NCBI RefSeq assembly: GCF_000177235.2
Contig: NC_014829.1
Coordinates: 3,906,001 to 3,970,000, forward strand
Direction: 5' to 3'
Length of the DNA stretch: 64,000 nt
Origin: Evansella cellulosilytica DSM 2522
GTDB taxonomy: Bacteria; Bacillota; Bacilli; Bacillales; Salisediminibacteriaceae
The translations under genes and the position numbers were made by a program. Shown one piece after another: positions 17,661-26,114 of the stretch; positions within the stretch are counted from its first letter, which is position 1, and every line of letters starts with the position of its first letter. The notes beneath the pieces were generated by a model that did not search any database, was not told where the DNA came from, and saw only the letters and a program-made list of their open reading frames with translations.

Positions 17661-18491
17661 TTATTTATTCATAAATATATCCAAAATGTTTTCACTTAAA
17701 CTTAATTTTCCAAGATCAGTAAGTGAACTCCCACCATCATTAACATAATTTAATAGAACTTCATCATCTATACTTGGCCAATCTGTCCAATAATCTATAT
17801 ACAAATAACCTTCCTCAATGACAAATTCCTTTAATTCCTCAACATATATAGGATAGAATTGTGTATCATAAACAGGTGGTGCAGGGTGAACAAGGATAAC
17901 TGCATCTTCATTTTCACGTTCTATCGCATTCATCTTCATACTAAGAACAGTGCGCGTGTCTGCGGGAGCCACTTGTCCAATACTATCATTCCAAATACTC
18001 GATTCTATCAAAACAATGTCCGCATCATTCTCTGCCAGTTGTACATGAAGCCCTTCCTCTATGATTTGAATACTCGTTCGATCACCAAACGATTTTGATT
18101 CAAATACGAACATATCCTTTTCATACGCTTCATTTAATCTATCTTCCGCAATCTTTGGCCATGATTTCCCATCTTCATTTTCTAATATTACATTGTTCGT
18201 TCCAAATACAAGTATTTTTACATCACCATCTTGATGATAGTTCTCTAATATCAGCTCTTTTATTTGGTTGTTGAGACCTTCGGTTAATGTATGTAGAAGC
18301 GTTTCGATTCTTGCTTCCTCCATCGCAATAGCTTCCATCTCTTTTTGTTCTAATTCAATTAATGCAGCCTTATACTCATCTACAGCTGAATTAGCTATGT
18401 TATTGAGTTTTTTATTATAGGTTAATCTCCCCCCTGTAATGACGGTTATACAAAATATTAAAACTAAAAGTAAAGCAACTAATTTTTTCAT
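17661..18491 (-). CDS. Membrane-anchored SGNH/GDSL-hydrolase-like protein
   Basis: A 276-aa exported protein. The first 20 residues form a signal anchor (KKLVALLLVLIFCITVITGG), followed by a helical section with many Glu residues to about residue 85. From residue 90 the pattern VKILVFGTNNVI, then SKSFGDRTSIQIIEEGLHVQ, DIVLIESSIWND and a C-terminal DYWTDW / LTDLGKLSLSENI resembles SGNH-hydrolase-like domains of Bacillus envelope proteins. However, the usual GDS block is FGTNN and the final DxxH is not clear, so catalysis is doubtful. It may bind or modify cell-wall glycan. ATG follows TAGGAG. Monocistronic on sequence grounds. Confidence 0.65.
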   Translation of the reverse strand: MKKLVALLLVLIFCITVITGGRLTYNKKLNNIANSAVDEYKAALIELEQKEMEAIAMEEARIETLLHTLTEGLNNQIKELILENYHQDGDVKILVFGTNNVILENEDGKSWPKIAEDRLNEAYEKDMFVFESKSFGDRTSIQIIEEGLHVQLAENDADIVLIESSIWNDSIGQVAPADTRTVLSMKMNAIERENEDAVILVHPAPPVYDTQFYPIYVEELKEFVIEEGYLYIDYWTDWPSIDDEVLLNYVNDGGSSLTDLGKLSLSENILDIFMNK

Positions 18492-18674
18492 GTTTAACTC
18501 CTAAATCCCCAAAATTTTACTTTCATCATACTATACTTATAGTAAAAGTAAAACACGTAATTTACTAATAGTGCCTCTATGAAAAAACCTTCCACCCATA
18601 CTTAAATAGGAATGTTTATGTTTCTGTATATTTTCCAATACTAATTTTAATATCATTACGAAGGAATGACTTTT

Positions 18675-18779
18675 ATGCAAAACGAAGGAAATATATTCAA
18701 GGGGTTATTTTGGGGCATCATATTTAGCATTCCGCTTTGGGTATCTATCGTGGGCTGGTATAGATTATTTTTTTATTAA
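18675..18779 (+). CDS. 34-aa single-span membrane peptide
   Basis: A small gene with GAAGGA 9 nt before ATG. The product begins MQNEGNIFKGLFWGIIFSIP and continues to a C-terminal WYRLFFY; residues 10-28 form one transmembrane helix with Trp/Tyr at both edges. Short proteins of this kind, with a GLxWGIxxSIPLW core, occur in many Bacilli with no assigned role. It sits between the SGNH-like gene (start side) and the sortase gene, with a bidirectional terminator immediately downstream. The good ribosome binding site and the amphipathic design argue against chance. Confidence 0.6.
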   Translation: MQNEGNIFKGLFWGIIFSIPLWVSIVGWYRLFFY

Positions 18780-18822
18780 ACGATCGTTTAATTTTTATAT
18801 CTACTCTACTATTTTTATAAGA

Positions 18823-18866
18823 AAAAAACGTTTAAAAGTCGCTAATTGCAAGCTTTCAAACGTTTC
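18823..18866. terminator. Bidirectional terminator
   Basis: Hairpin with arms AAACGTTT / AAACGTTT plus additional AAAG / CTTT pairing, A-rich on the left and T-rich on the right. It lies between the 34-aa gene and the sortase gene, which converge. Confidence 0.7.
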
Positions 18867-18872
18867 TCATTA

Positions 18873-19451
18873 TTAATTCACAGGCTTTGCATTAAGAATA
18901 TATCTATCTGGTGCATTTCCGATAAAACCGAATGGATAACAAGTAGAGACAGTTAATACTTCTTCATCAATCGAATAATCAATGACCGTTCTATCATCAG
19001 CATCTACAATAAATGTTTCTTCAATTTCATATTGAAACGTCCCATATTCCATTTGCACTTCGAATATATCGCCAATCTCTAAATCACCTAAATTACGAAA
19101 AACGGTATCTCGATGACCTGATAATAAAATTTGTCTTTCTTGTGTAGGGAAGCCTGTACCAGTAAAGTGTCCTACTCCTCTATCCAAGTCATCCTCGTCT
19201 GTACCTGCAACGATAGGAAGCTCTGCATCAAGCTTTGGTATATACAGTATCCCAATCGTCTCGCCATGATCAGGTTCAAATTCAACCGGCTCAGTTAAAT
19301 TTTTTCTTTCATCTGTTGAACGGTTTACGATTTCCCTCGCAGAATCAAGTGCATCCTTTTGCGCTGCATTGGTTTGATAAATTTGGTACCCTGCAGTACC
19401 AACAAAAATTAAACCTGCCAATATAAAGACGATACCAATTAGTTTTTTCAT
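18873..19451 (-). CDS. Class D sortase
   Basis: A 192-aa membrane-anchored cysteine transpeptidase that joins secreted proteins to the cell wall. An N-terminal hydrophobic span (residues 4-22) is followed by the sortase beta-barrel: GILYIPKLDAELPIV, the catalytic His in LLSGHRDT (near residue 118), the catalytic Cys in TVSTCYPFGF and the Arg in PDRYIL. Length and the GHRDT / TCYPF pattern fit class D sortases of Bacilli. The start MKKLIG at 19451 is preferred, because AAAGGATGG lies 8 nt before it; an ATG 12 bases upstream overlaps that site. No LPXTG-like substrate was seen in this window, so its client proteins are elsewhere. Confidence 0.88.
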   Translation of the reverse strand: MKKLIGIVFILAGLIFVGTAGYQIYQTNAAQKDALDSAREIVNRSTDERKNLTEPVEFEPDHGETIGILYIPKLDAELPIVAGTDEDDLDRGVGHFTGTGFPTQERQILLSGHRDTVFRNLGDLEIGDIFEVQMEYGTFQYEIEETFIVDADDRTVIDYSIDEEVLTVSTCYPFGFIGNAPDRYILNAKPVN

Positions 19452-19599
19452 ATTATGAACCATCCTTTATTAAATATTTCCAACGTTGCAATATTATACT
19501 TCCATTGTAAACTGCATACGAAAAAATGAAAATATGTTTTTCTTGGAAGTAAGCGCTTCATTTTTTATAGAAAAAAAACGATTCACATAAACTTCTCGT

Positions 19600-19740
19600 A
19601 TTGGTAATGGCTACGCTCGTCGCTCGCCTGACAGGAGAAAGAAAACCAATCCTATCAGGCTTTTTAACGATTGCGACGGCGACGCACATTGCTTAGGGGC
19701 ACTGAAAAGTGAAAGAACACCACTTTTTCAGTGCCCCTCT
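19600..19740 (+). repeat. Dispersed hairpin element, family A, copy 1
   Basis: About 140 bp: a conserved left block (AATGGCTACGCTCGTCGC), a central hairpin (GCCTGACAGG / CCTATCAGGC), a conserved right block (GATTGCGACGGCGACGC, CATTGCTTA) and a terminator-like hairpin with arms GGGCACTGAAAA.GTG and its complement at 19696-19737. The same modules occur at 25961-26094 in the opposite orientation, and in part at 32951 and 48004. It fills the gap between the sortase and penicillin-binding protein genes. Confidence 0.8.
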
Positions 19741-19772
19741 AACGTTTGGAGTCAACCATTTCTTTTTCCATG

Positions 19773-21827
19773 TTAATCTAGTCTAGATAAAAACTCGTTC
19801 ACTTTATCTACAACATACCCACTACCTAATGTTCCTTCTTTATCATCTACCATCATTGTAACAAGAATGTCTTTCTTTTCATAGTCCATTGCAACATACC
19901 AACCTAACTGTGGACCATCTTCATCTTCTTGTGACGTTTTTAATTCTGCTGTTCCAGTTTTCCCAGCAATTGATCTCCCATGATCAGCTTGCGGTCGGAA
20001 TGCAGTACCATTTGAATCTTCTACTACTGAAATGATCGAATCTAGTACGGCGTCAGCAGTATTTGGTGAGATGATCTCCTCAATCCAGTACGCACCTTTT
20101 TCTTCGTCATCAAACAATATTGGCTGAATAATATTACCTTCATGAATGAACATCGTATATAAAGCACTAACGTGTAAGGCGTTAAGCTGCACTTGTCCTT
20201 GCCCATACCCCGTATCGGCAAGAAGGATCTCAGATTCTATAGACTCGTTTGCAATAGTTGATGCGTTCATTGGAAAAGCAAAAGGCATTGGCTCTCCAAA
20301 GCCTAGCTTATCGGCCCATTCCTCCATGGCGTTTGCACCAATATTCAATGATTGTCGGGCAAAATATATGTTATCTGAGAACTTCATAGCTGTATTTAAA
20401 TTAACTTCATTAATATGCTCATTCACTCTCGTAACTTGATAGTTACCCCAATCACTATTTTCTGGTTGCCACCTTTTACCTGTAATTGTTTCTACTTTTT
20501 CAGGATCTAGTGTTCCCTCTTCTATACCAATTGCTGCTGTAAATGGCTTGAAAATGGAGCCTGTTGAATACGGGATCTGCCATCGCCTCTCGTGTAGATC
20601 CTCATGTTCATACACATCAGCTAACGGGTCTCTCACGCCCAAACTTCTCGTGTTTGAATCATAAGCTGGGTTGCTCACAAGTGCTAGCACTTCACCTGTC
20701 GTTGGATTCATCGCTACCGCTGAGCCTACATCATCGCCTAACGTTTCAGCTAAAAGTGATTGTATATCTCGGTCTATTGTCAATGTGAAATTCTTTCCGT
20801 TTTCGGGTTCTGTCTTTATAATGACGTCACGCAATTGTCTATTCTCATCCTCAACAGAAATCGTTACTCCTTGACTTCCACGTAATTCGTCCTCAAGTAC
20901 TAATTCTAATCCTGCTTTCCCTAAAATTGAACTACTGCTATATCCCATTCCTTCTCTTTCTTCTAATTCTTCTCCTGTAATTGGTCCAACGTAACCGACA
21001 AGCTGGTAAAGTTCCGCTCCTAAGTTATACACTCTCCCATTGCTTTGGCGAACCTGTACCCCAGGAATACTATCAGCTAACCCATTTACTCGCGTATCAT
21101 CAAGAGGAATCTCGACGACCCGTGCAAACCAATCTGGGTTATTTGGATATTGATTGGCTGCATTCTTTACTCTCTCTAAATCTAAATTTAACGCTTCTGC
21201 CAACGCTTCCGTTTCGCTATCAAAATCTTCTATAAAGTCAGGAACAAATCCTACCTCATTAACTTCGCCATTCATCACTAGCCCTATTCCGTGGCGGTCG
21301 TAAATTTCTCCTCTTTTAGGCTGCGACGTTGAAATGGAAATGCGATCTGTTGGCTCTTGCATTCCAATGAAAAAATGAGTTGGATGCCATGTAACAAGCC
21401 AATGCTCTACCTCTTCTTCGTCCATCAGTTCTATTTTTTTTACTAAAGTGACATCGGTATGATAACGAAGCGTGCCTGCTATCGTATTCATCGTCACTTC
21501 AATAGGATAGGTGAGTTCCTCTATCTCTTCGAGGTTGATCTCTTCCTCTTCAAAGTTTCGAGATTCATAGGTTACAACAATATCATCAATACCAAGTTGT
21601 CCATATACATTTTCCATTCTTTCATGAAGTTCCCACTCTTGACTTTGTATCAATTGAAGTGAATCCTCTGTCAAAGGAGCTGTCATATTGTGAAATTGAA
21701 ACGTCTGCCAAGCTTCTATGTACTCATCTAAACTGTCCTCTGGATTAACAACTTCTTCTTCGTCTGAACAACCATATAATAGCGTAACGATAAGAACAAT
21801 AATGATATAGCTAAATTTCCGCAACAT
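19773..21827 (-). CDS. Class B penicillin-binding protein (PBP3/MecA-like), lipoprotein
   Basis: A 684-aa cell-wall D,D-transpeptidase. The N terminus has a lipobox (VTLLYGC), so it is probably lipid-anchored outside the membrane. Residues about 30-145 fit the NTF2-like MecA_N domain, 155-320 the dimerisation region (SQPKRGEIYDRHGIG), and 340-680 the transpeptidase: SxxK as STGSIFKPF near residue 423, SxN as KFSDNIYF, and KTG as IAGKTGTAEL. This order matches B. subtilis PbpC (PBP3) and PBP2a-type enzymes, which often have low beta-lactam affinity. The ATG at 21825-21827 follows AGAGG. It crosslinks peptidoglycan stem peptides. No operon partner is evident. Confidence 0.92.
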   Translation of the reverse strand: MLRKFSYIIIVLIVTLLYGCSDEEEVVNPEDSLDEYIEAWQTFQFHNMTAPLTEDSLQLIQSQEWELHERMENVYGQLGIDDIVVTYESRNFEEEEINLEEIEELTYPIEVTMNTIAGTLRYHTDVTLVKKIELMDEEEVEHWLVTWHPTHFFIGMQEPTDRISISTSQPKRGEIYDRHGIGLVMNGEVNEVGFVPDFIEDFDSETEALAEALNLDLERVKNAANQYPNNPDWFARVVEIPLDDTRVNGLADSIPGVQVRQSNGRVYNLGAELYQLVGYVGPITGEELEEREGMGYSSSSILGKAGLELVLEDELRGSQGVTISVEDENRQLRDVIIKTEPENGKNFTLTIDRDIQSLLAETLGDDVGSAVAMNPTTGEVLALVSNPAYDSNTRSLGVRDPLADVYEHEDLHERRWQIPYSTGSIFKPFTAAIGIEEGTLDPEKVETITGKRWQPENSDWGNYQVTRVNEHINEVNLNTAMKFSDNIYFARQSLNIGANAMEEWADKLGFGEPMPFAFPMNASTIANESIESEILLADTGYGQGQVQLNALHVSALYTMFIHEGNIIQPILFDDEEKGAYWIEEIISPNTADAVLDSIISVVEDSNGTAFRPQADHGRSIAGKTGTAELKTSQEDEDGPQLGWYVAMDYEKKDILVTMMVDDKEGTLGSGYVVDKVNEFLSRLD

Positions 21828-21992
21828 GCTCACCTCTCTAAGTTCATTAAAATAATTCGTAAATTTGTCATATTTAGATGTGAATCAAATCGACTAACTA
21901 AATGGCACTATTTTATCAAAGAAACAAGTTATTATTAATATAACAATATTTTACTGTTAAAGGTGATAGAAGTTAAAATTATTCTGAAAGTT

Positions 21993-22529
21993 TTATGATT
22001 TATCTCTGCCTCTCCACTTTCTCCATACTACTATGATAGCAATACCGAGTAATCCCCCAATTGAATCTAACACGACGTCTTCTATCATACCTGATCGATA
22101 CGGATGAAAATGCTGCCTTAACTCATCTATAGCCGCATATAAAGTAACAAAAGTCCAAGCTCCTAAACTAGCAATACCTTGATGGGCTTTCATATAGTAG
22201 AAAACTCGATAAGAAAGAATAGCTAAAATGGCAAAAACGACGAGATGTGCACCTTTCCTTAAGAAAAACTCTACAAAGGCTGCAGGCGAACGTGTTTCTA
22301 AGCTAACTTCAGAATCACCGTATTGAAATGATATGTCCTTAGCAAATGTTTCAACCCATGATAAATTAAACTCTCCTAACATAGGTTGAACGTTTTGAGT
22401 CTCATATGATTGCGATGACGAGATATAAATAACCGTTAACCACAATAAAAGCGGCAACAAATAATATAAGTAAAATTTTCGTTTAAAAATAGTAATGCCC
22501 CCAACGTTTGTAATTTTTCTATCATTCAC
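21993..22529 (-). CDS. VanZ-family membrane protein
   Basis: A 178-aa protein with about four transmembrane segments. The pattern LLLWLTVIYISSSQS, RKGAHLVVFAILAILSYRVF and the later TLYAAIDELRQHFHPYRSGM with DVVLDSIGGLLG is the VanZ/teicoplanin-resistance family signature, especially the E-x-x-Q...R...D-x-x-D/N residues. The molecular role of VanZ proteins is not settled; some affect glycopeptide susceptibility. It is tandem with the penicillin-binding protein gene (165 bp apart), which hints at cell-wall work. No strong ribosome binding site precedes the annotated ATG, so the start could be internal. A second VanZ gene is at 56966. Confidence 0.8.
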   Translation of the reverse strand: MNDRKITNVGGITIFKRKFYLYYLLPLLLWLTVIYISSSQSYETQNVQPMLGEFNLSWVETFAKDISFQYGDSEVSLETRSPAAFVEFFLRKGAHLVVFAILAILSYRVFYYMKAHQGIASLGAWTFVTLYAAIDELRQHFHPYRSGMIEDVVLDSIGGLLGIAIIVVWRKWRGRDKS

Positions 22530-22686
22530 TTATTTTACTATATACCGATTTTATTGATAAGTATCGAAGATAAGCTTTTTACTGGCTGATTATACTGAAC
22601 CCTGAATATCGATACGTTTTAAATTACCGTTATATTTTTTTCTATTTTGGGCAAGGATGTTGTTACAGTTTTATTGGAGGGATAAT

Positions 22687-23220
22687 ATGAAAAAATTCAT
22701 TTGGCTTGCAATATTCATCTTCTTTATTGCGAGCGCAGCCGGTCTGATTCACTCATCAACAGAAGTAAGTAGTGATGAGAACAACGAATCCGATGGAACA
22801 GTATTAAACGAATTAAAGCTAAAAGATAAAAATGAAGAAATAGAAGAAGCCTTTTCCGATAACCACAATGAAAACATGAACAATGATATCGTGAATCAAT
22901 ACGAAAAAGAGTTCAGCTTTCTAGAGGAAGAAGCCGTCCAAAAATTAGGTGAATTAGTATCATCTGCTCTTTCAGATTATCAACAACTTAGAGAGGAAGG
23001 AAACGCGCTTTCACTATTTAGCCTTTTTAGCACGTATTATGAGGAGGCAAAGTCAATAGAAGAGAGCATTGACGACCAGTTCTTTGAAAAGTACGATAAG
23101 TTAATTGAAGACTTAAACGAAAACGGAATGTCGACAGAGAAAGCGACATATTTTAAGGAAACATTTGAGGAAGTAAAAGAAGGTTATATGAGCACTATTT
23201 TAGATTACATTACAAATTAA
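22687..23220 (+). CDS. Secreted or anchored acidic protein of unknown function
   Basis: A 177-aa protein. The ATG at 22687 is chosen because TTGGAGGG lies 6 nt upstream. Residues 1-20 (KKFIWLAIFIFFIASAAGLI) are a signal peptide or N-terminal anchor. The remainder is strongly acidic (many Glu, Asp, Asn) and mostly helical, with SFLEEEAVQKLGELVSSALS and SLFSLFSTYYEEAKSIEESI. No cysteine, no catalytic motif and no repeat can be recognised. It is divergent from the VanZ gene and followed by a strong terminator, so it is a single-gene unit. Function unknown; its charge suits an exposed position at high salt or pH. Confidence 0.7.
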   Translation: MKKFIWLAIFIFFIASAAGLIHSSTEVSSDENNESDGTVLNELKLKDKNEEIEEAFSDNHNENMNNDIVNQYEKEFSFLEEEAVQKLGELVSSALSDYQQLREEGNALSLFSLFSTYYEEAKSIEESIDDQFFEKYDKLIEDLNENGMSTEKATYFKETFEEVKEGYMSTILDYITN

Positions 23221-23330
23221 TAAGAGGCGAGTGAAAAAGCTTGATATTTGAGGGCACTCACTAAAAAGCTTCCCTTTTCCATTTAAGCTGGCTATCACTA
23301 CAAGCTAACCCTCTGCCTCTTAACAAAATA

Positions 23331-23375
23331 AGAAAAACTAAAACGAGCTTGAAGCTCGTTTTTAGTCTTTTCTTA
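23331..23375 (+). terminator. Intrinsic terminator
   Basis: Near-perfect palindrome with arms AAACGAGCTT / AAGCTCGTTT, extended by ACTAA / TTTAGT and a T-rich end. A similar hairpin with different inner arms is at 49447. Confidence 0.85.
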
Positions 23376-23394
23376 GAATTATACTTATCTTTTA

Positions 23395-23424
23395 ACAAAA
23401 AGAGTACTTCATAATGAAGTACCC
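23395..23424 (-). terminator. Terminator after the Zn-finger gene
   Basis: Inverted repeat GTACTTCAT / ATGAAGTAC followed on the minus strand by CTCTTTTTG, just past the stop at 23441. Confidence 0.8.
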
Positions 23425-23440
23425 TTGAATTGTATGGTCA

Positions 23441-23650
23441 TTATTGTTGTGTCTCATGCCAATCATCGTAAGCACCGCTACCGCTACAGCCATGACATTC
23501 GTTGTGTGAAGCCATGTAAAAATACTCATTTGAGAACATATGGTAGCCATATCCATTACAATCTGGGCAAAGTCCTTTTGTTTTCATATCTGCAACTTTC
23601 TTTTCGTATCTAGCTGCACTCCACTCAGCAATTGCATTCAATAAACCCAT
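23441..23650 (-). CDS. Small DnaJ-type zinc-finger protein
   Basis: A 69-aa cytoplasmic protein. After a helical N terminus (residues 1-25, rich in Ala/Lys) it holds CPDCNGYGYH and, 20 residues later, CHGCSGSGAY. This is two CxxCxGxG-like half-fingers as in the cysteine-rich domain of DnaJ, enough for one zinc ion. ATG follows GAGGTGA at 6 nt. It carries no J domain, so it is a standalone zinc finger rather than a chaperone. It is a single-gene unit with its own terminator. Role unknown; related short proteins are common in Bacilli. Confidence 0.75.
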   Translation of the reverse strand: MGLLNAIAEWSAARYEKKVADMKTKGLCPDCNGYGYHMFSNEYFYMASHNECHGCSGSGAYDDWHETQQ

Positions 23651-23785
23651 TTTTACTCACCTCAAAACTATTTTTTCATAGTATTTGGAAAAAAGAGGGT
23701 TTTATACATTATATTTTCAAAAAAATTTTTTGTTCCAAAATAATGCTATTTTTTATTGAATTTAGGTGGAGCTTATACTTTTATA

Positions 23786-24862
23786 TTACCACTTACTTTT
23801 AATAGAATCTACAAGCTTGTTTAATTGATTGTCAACTTTTTCAACGCTCATTTGTTTGCTCAAATCAAGCCACTTTTCATCTGTCAAGCGGAGGTCGAAT
23901 AGCTCTTCCCATTCTATGAGCATGCACCGCTTTCTTTCCATGAGGAAATTTATCGTGTTTGCATCTTCTTGCATGTGGCTTCTATTAATAAGAATGAGTG
24001 GCTTGTTATTACAAATAGCCTCTCCAACCGTTCCCCAGCCGGGTTTCGTTATAACGACATCTGCTATCGCAGTGTAATGATGCGCCTCGGGTTCAGTAGC
24101 CGGAATATTAATAATCCGTTCACCTTTAATGTCTATATTACTTGATACGATGAGCTTTACATTTGGATCATCTAATAATCGTAAGTGATCTAGATCTTCT
24201 ATATCTATCTTCATTCCAAGACCTAAATAAATAAGCTTATATTTTCCATCACGGTTATGAAGCTCCAGTAGCTTATCTTTTTCATCATGATTTGTTTTGC
24301 GTGCGAAAAAACCAAATTCCTCTGTTTTCTCTCTTGCCCAATCTGGTTCATTCACACCAGCTAAAGCAAAGTAATAATCCATCGCTTCATACGCTTCTTT
24401 TAACGGTGTTAACTTGTGCTCCTCAATAATCTGGAGATATGCTGTGTACCAAGTAAAATTAGATATACCAATAGAGCGAATCCCTTTATTTTTTGCAGCT
24501 AAAAATGGGGCAGGTGATATATCACTTATAACGAGGTCAACATTGTTTTCTTCTAAAAACCATTCTTCTTCAATTACACGTTCCGGTAACGTCGATATAT
24601 ACGCATCATAGGCAACATTCATTTTATCGATATCAACATCTATTGAGTTCATTTTTGTAATAAAACCGAGGTCATTTTCATTGTAGCGATATGTGATTTT
24701 TCCTTCGTGTTTTTTCTCAAATGCCGTTTGAACGATAGGCATTGGAAAACTCGTAGAAATAATGATATTCACGTCTTCCTTCATAAGTTCACTGATCACT
24801 GCGATGCTTCTCGTCGCATGGCCGAAGCCATAATCTGAAATATAATATGCTATCGTCTTCAA
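23786..24862 (-). CDS. MurG-like GT-B glycosyltransferase
   Basis: A 358-aa GT-B protein. The N terminus IAYYISDYGFGHATRSIAVI has the GxGHxxR acceptor loop of the MurG/diacylglycerol-glucosyltransferase group. The C-domain has HYTAIADVVITKPGWGTVGE followed by AICNNKPLILI, the UDP-sugar binding region. The TTG at 24860-24862 is preferred, because GGAGGAG lies 9 nt before it and it begins MKTIAYY; an upstream ATG at 24907 has no ribosome binding site. There is no signal peptide, so it acts at the cytoplasmic face. It is isolated from the polysaccharide clusters. Acceptor and donor are not predictable. Confidence 0.8.
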   Translation of the reverse strand: MKTIAYYISDYGFGHATRSIAVISELMKEDVNIIISTSFPMPIVQTAFEKKHEGKITYRYNENDLGFITKMNSIDVDIDKMNVAYDAYISTLPERVIEEEWFLEENNVDLVISDISPAPFLAAKNKGIRSIGISNFTWYTAYLQIIEEHKLTPLKEAYEAMDYYFALAGVNEPDWAREKTEEFGFFARKTNHDEKDKLLELHNRDGKYKLIYLGLGMKIDIEDLDHLRLLDDPNVKLIVSSNIDIKGERIINIPATEPEAHHYTAIADVVITKPGWGTVGEAICNNKPLILINRSHMQEDANTINFLMERKRCMLIEWEELFDLRLTDEKWLDLSKQMSVEKVDNQLNKLVDSIKSKW

Positions 24863-25049
24863 CTTTCTATTCTCCTCCAACACTGTAATTCCATTTTTTA
24901 CATTCATATTTAAGTACTTATTTTAACCAACAGTTTTAAATTGTATCAGAACATTGGACTTGTTGTATAATAATTTCCCTTCCACTAAAAATAGTAGAGG
25001 ATAATTACACTCGGTTTTATGAAGTAGTCAATGGAAGGAGAACGTTAAC

Positions 25050-25955
25050 ATGTCTAACATATGTCTTCTCATCGGTAATGGCTTTTCTATAGATTTTGCA
25101 AACCATTTCGGCTTAAATCCTTCCATTCCTTTTTCTCATTTCGGTCAAAAACAAATATCGTATGATGCACTGTTAAAGGACCTCCCTTCCATCCGTGAAC
25201 TTTTCTCATTAGCTAAACAAGATAAGGATGAGTACGTAGCAATAGAGAAATTTATGGAAAGTAGTGAATATAACGAACAAAAGGATTGTGCATTACGGCG
25301 CTTTCTTTCGCTATCATACGCAAGATTTCAATTGGAGGTAGATAAATACGACATTCAGAATTGGAAGTGGACGAGATGGTTTAAGAATAATAAGAGTGAA
25401 ATGCGTTTTGCTATTTCTTTTAATTACGATCTCATACTGGAAAAAGCTTTTAAAGAAGCTACTATTCCGTTTTACCGTACTGGCACAAATGAGAAAAGGA
25501 ATGGTATTCCAATATTAAAGCCGCACGGTTCTATTGACTTTGATATTGACCTACATTCGGTTACTTCTACGACGAAAGAAATACAGTTAAAGGAAACTAC
25601 GTATTTAAATGATGTCGGATATGTCCTTTCTATCCCAAGGGAAAAATGGTTAACGCCACGCTATGAAGCAGATATTATTCCTCCTCATGAAGAAAACTAT
25701 CAGCGCCACTTACGTTGGGTGAAAAACGGTATAAGGCAATTTTTACAACGAGCAAACAATATCGACAGCCTTATTATCGTAGGCCTTTCTTATAGTGATG
25801 CTGATAAAAAGGAAATAAATCAGTATTTAGAACGACTTAAAAAAGGAACTACTGTGTACGTCATTGATCCTCATCCAAACGAAGCACTGATACATAAAAT
25901 TAATTCGCTAGGCTTATCGTTGAAACGTGGAAATAAAAACGGATTACCGTGGTAG
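25050..25955 (+). CDS. SIR2-like domain protein
   Basis: A 301-aa protein of the SIR2_2 group, whose NAD-binding Rossmann-like fold shows as LLIGNGFSIDF at the N terminus. Next come AISFNYDLILEKAF near residue 130 with the Asn of the NADase site, LKPHGSIDF near residue 163 with the candidate catalytic His, and SLIIVGLSYSDADKKEI near residue 245. In antiphage systems (Thoeris ThsA, DSR, SIR2-HerA) equivalent Asn and His residues degrade NAD. Here there is no second domain and no partner gene beside it, so defence is only a possibility. AAGGAG lies 10 nt before the ATG. It ends just before a dispersed element and hairpin array 1. Confidence 0.75.
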   Translation: MSNICLLIGNGFSIDFANHFGLNPSIPFSHFGQKQISYDALLKDLPSIRELFSLAKQDKDEYVAIEKFMESSEYNEQKDCALRRFLSLSYARFQLEVDKYDIQNWKWTRWFKNNKSEMRFAISFNYDLILEKAFKEATIPFYRTGTNEKRNGIPILKPHGSIDFDIDLHSVTSTTKEIQLKETTYLNDVGYVLSIPREKWLTPRYEADIIPPHEENYQRHLRWVKNGIRQFLQRANNIDSLIIVGLSYSDADKKEINQYLERLKKGTTVYVIDPHPNEALIHKINSLGLSLKRGNKNGLPW

Positions 25956-25960
25956 TAGAA

Positions 25961-26094
25961 GGGCACTGAAAAAGTGGTGTTCTTTCACTTTTTCAGTGTC
26001 CGTAAGCAATGTGCGTAGCCGTCGCAATCGTTTAAAAGCCTGATAGGAGTGGGTTTCTCCTACCAGGCGAGCGACGAGCATAGCCATTGCAATA
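25961..26094 (-). repeat. Dispersed hairpin element, family A, copy 2 (inverted)
   Basis: The modules of the element at 19600-19740 in reverse order: terminator hairpin (25961-26001; GGGCACTGAAAAAGTG and its complement), then TAAGCAATGTGCGTAGCCGT, the hairpin GCCTGATAGGAG / CTCCTACCAGGC, and GCGACGAGCATAGCCATT. A second partial arm, GGCACTGAAAT, occurs at 26104-26114 exactly where hairpin array 1 begins. The hairpin at 25961 can also terminate the SIR2-like gene. Confidence 0.8.
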
Positions 26095-26114
26095 CAAATA
26101 AAAGGCACTGAAAT

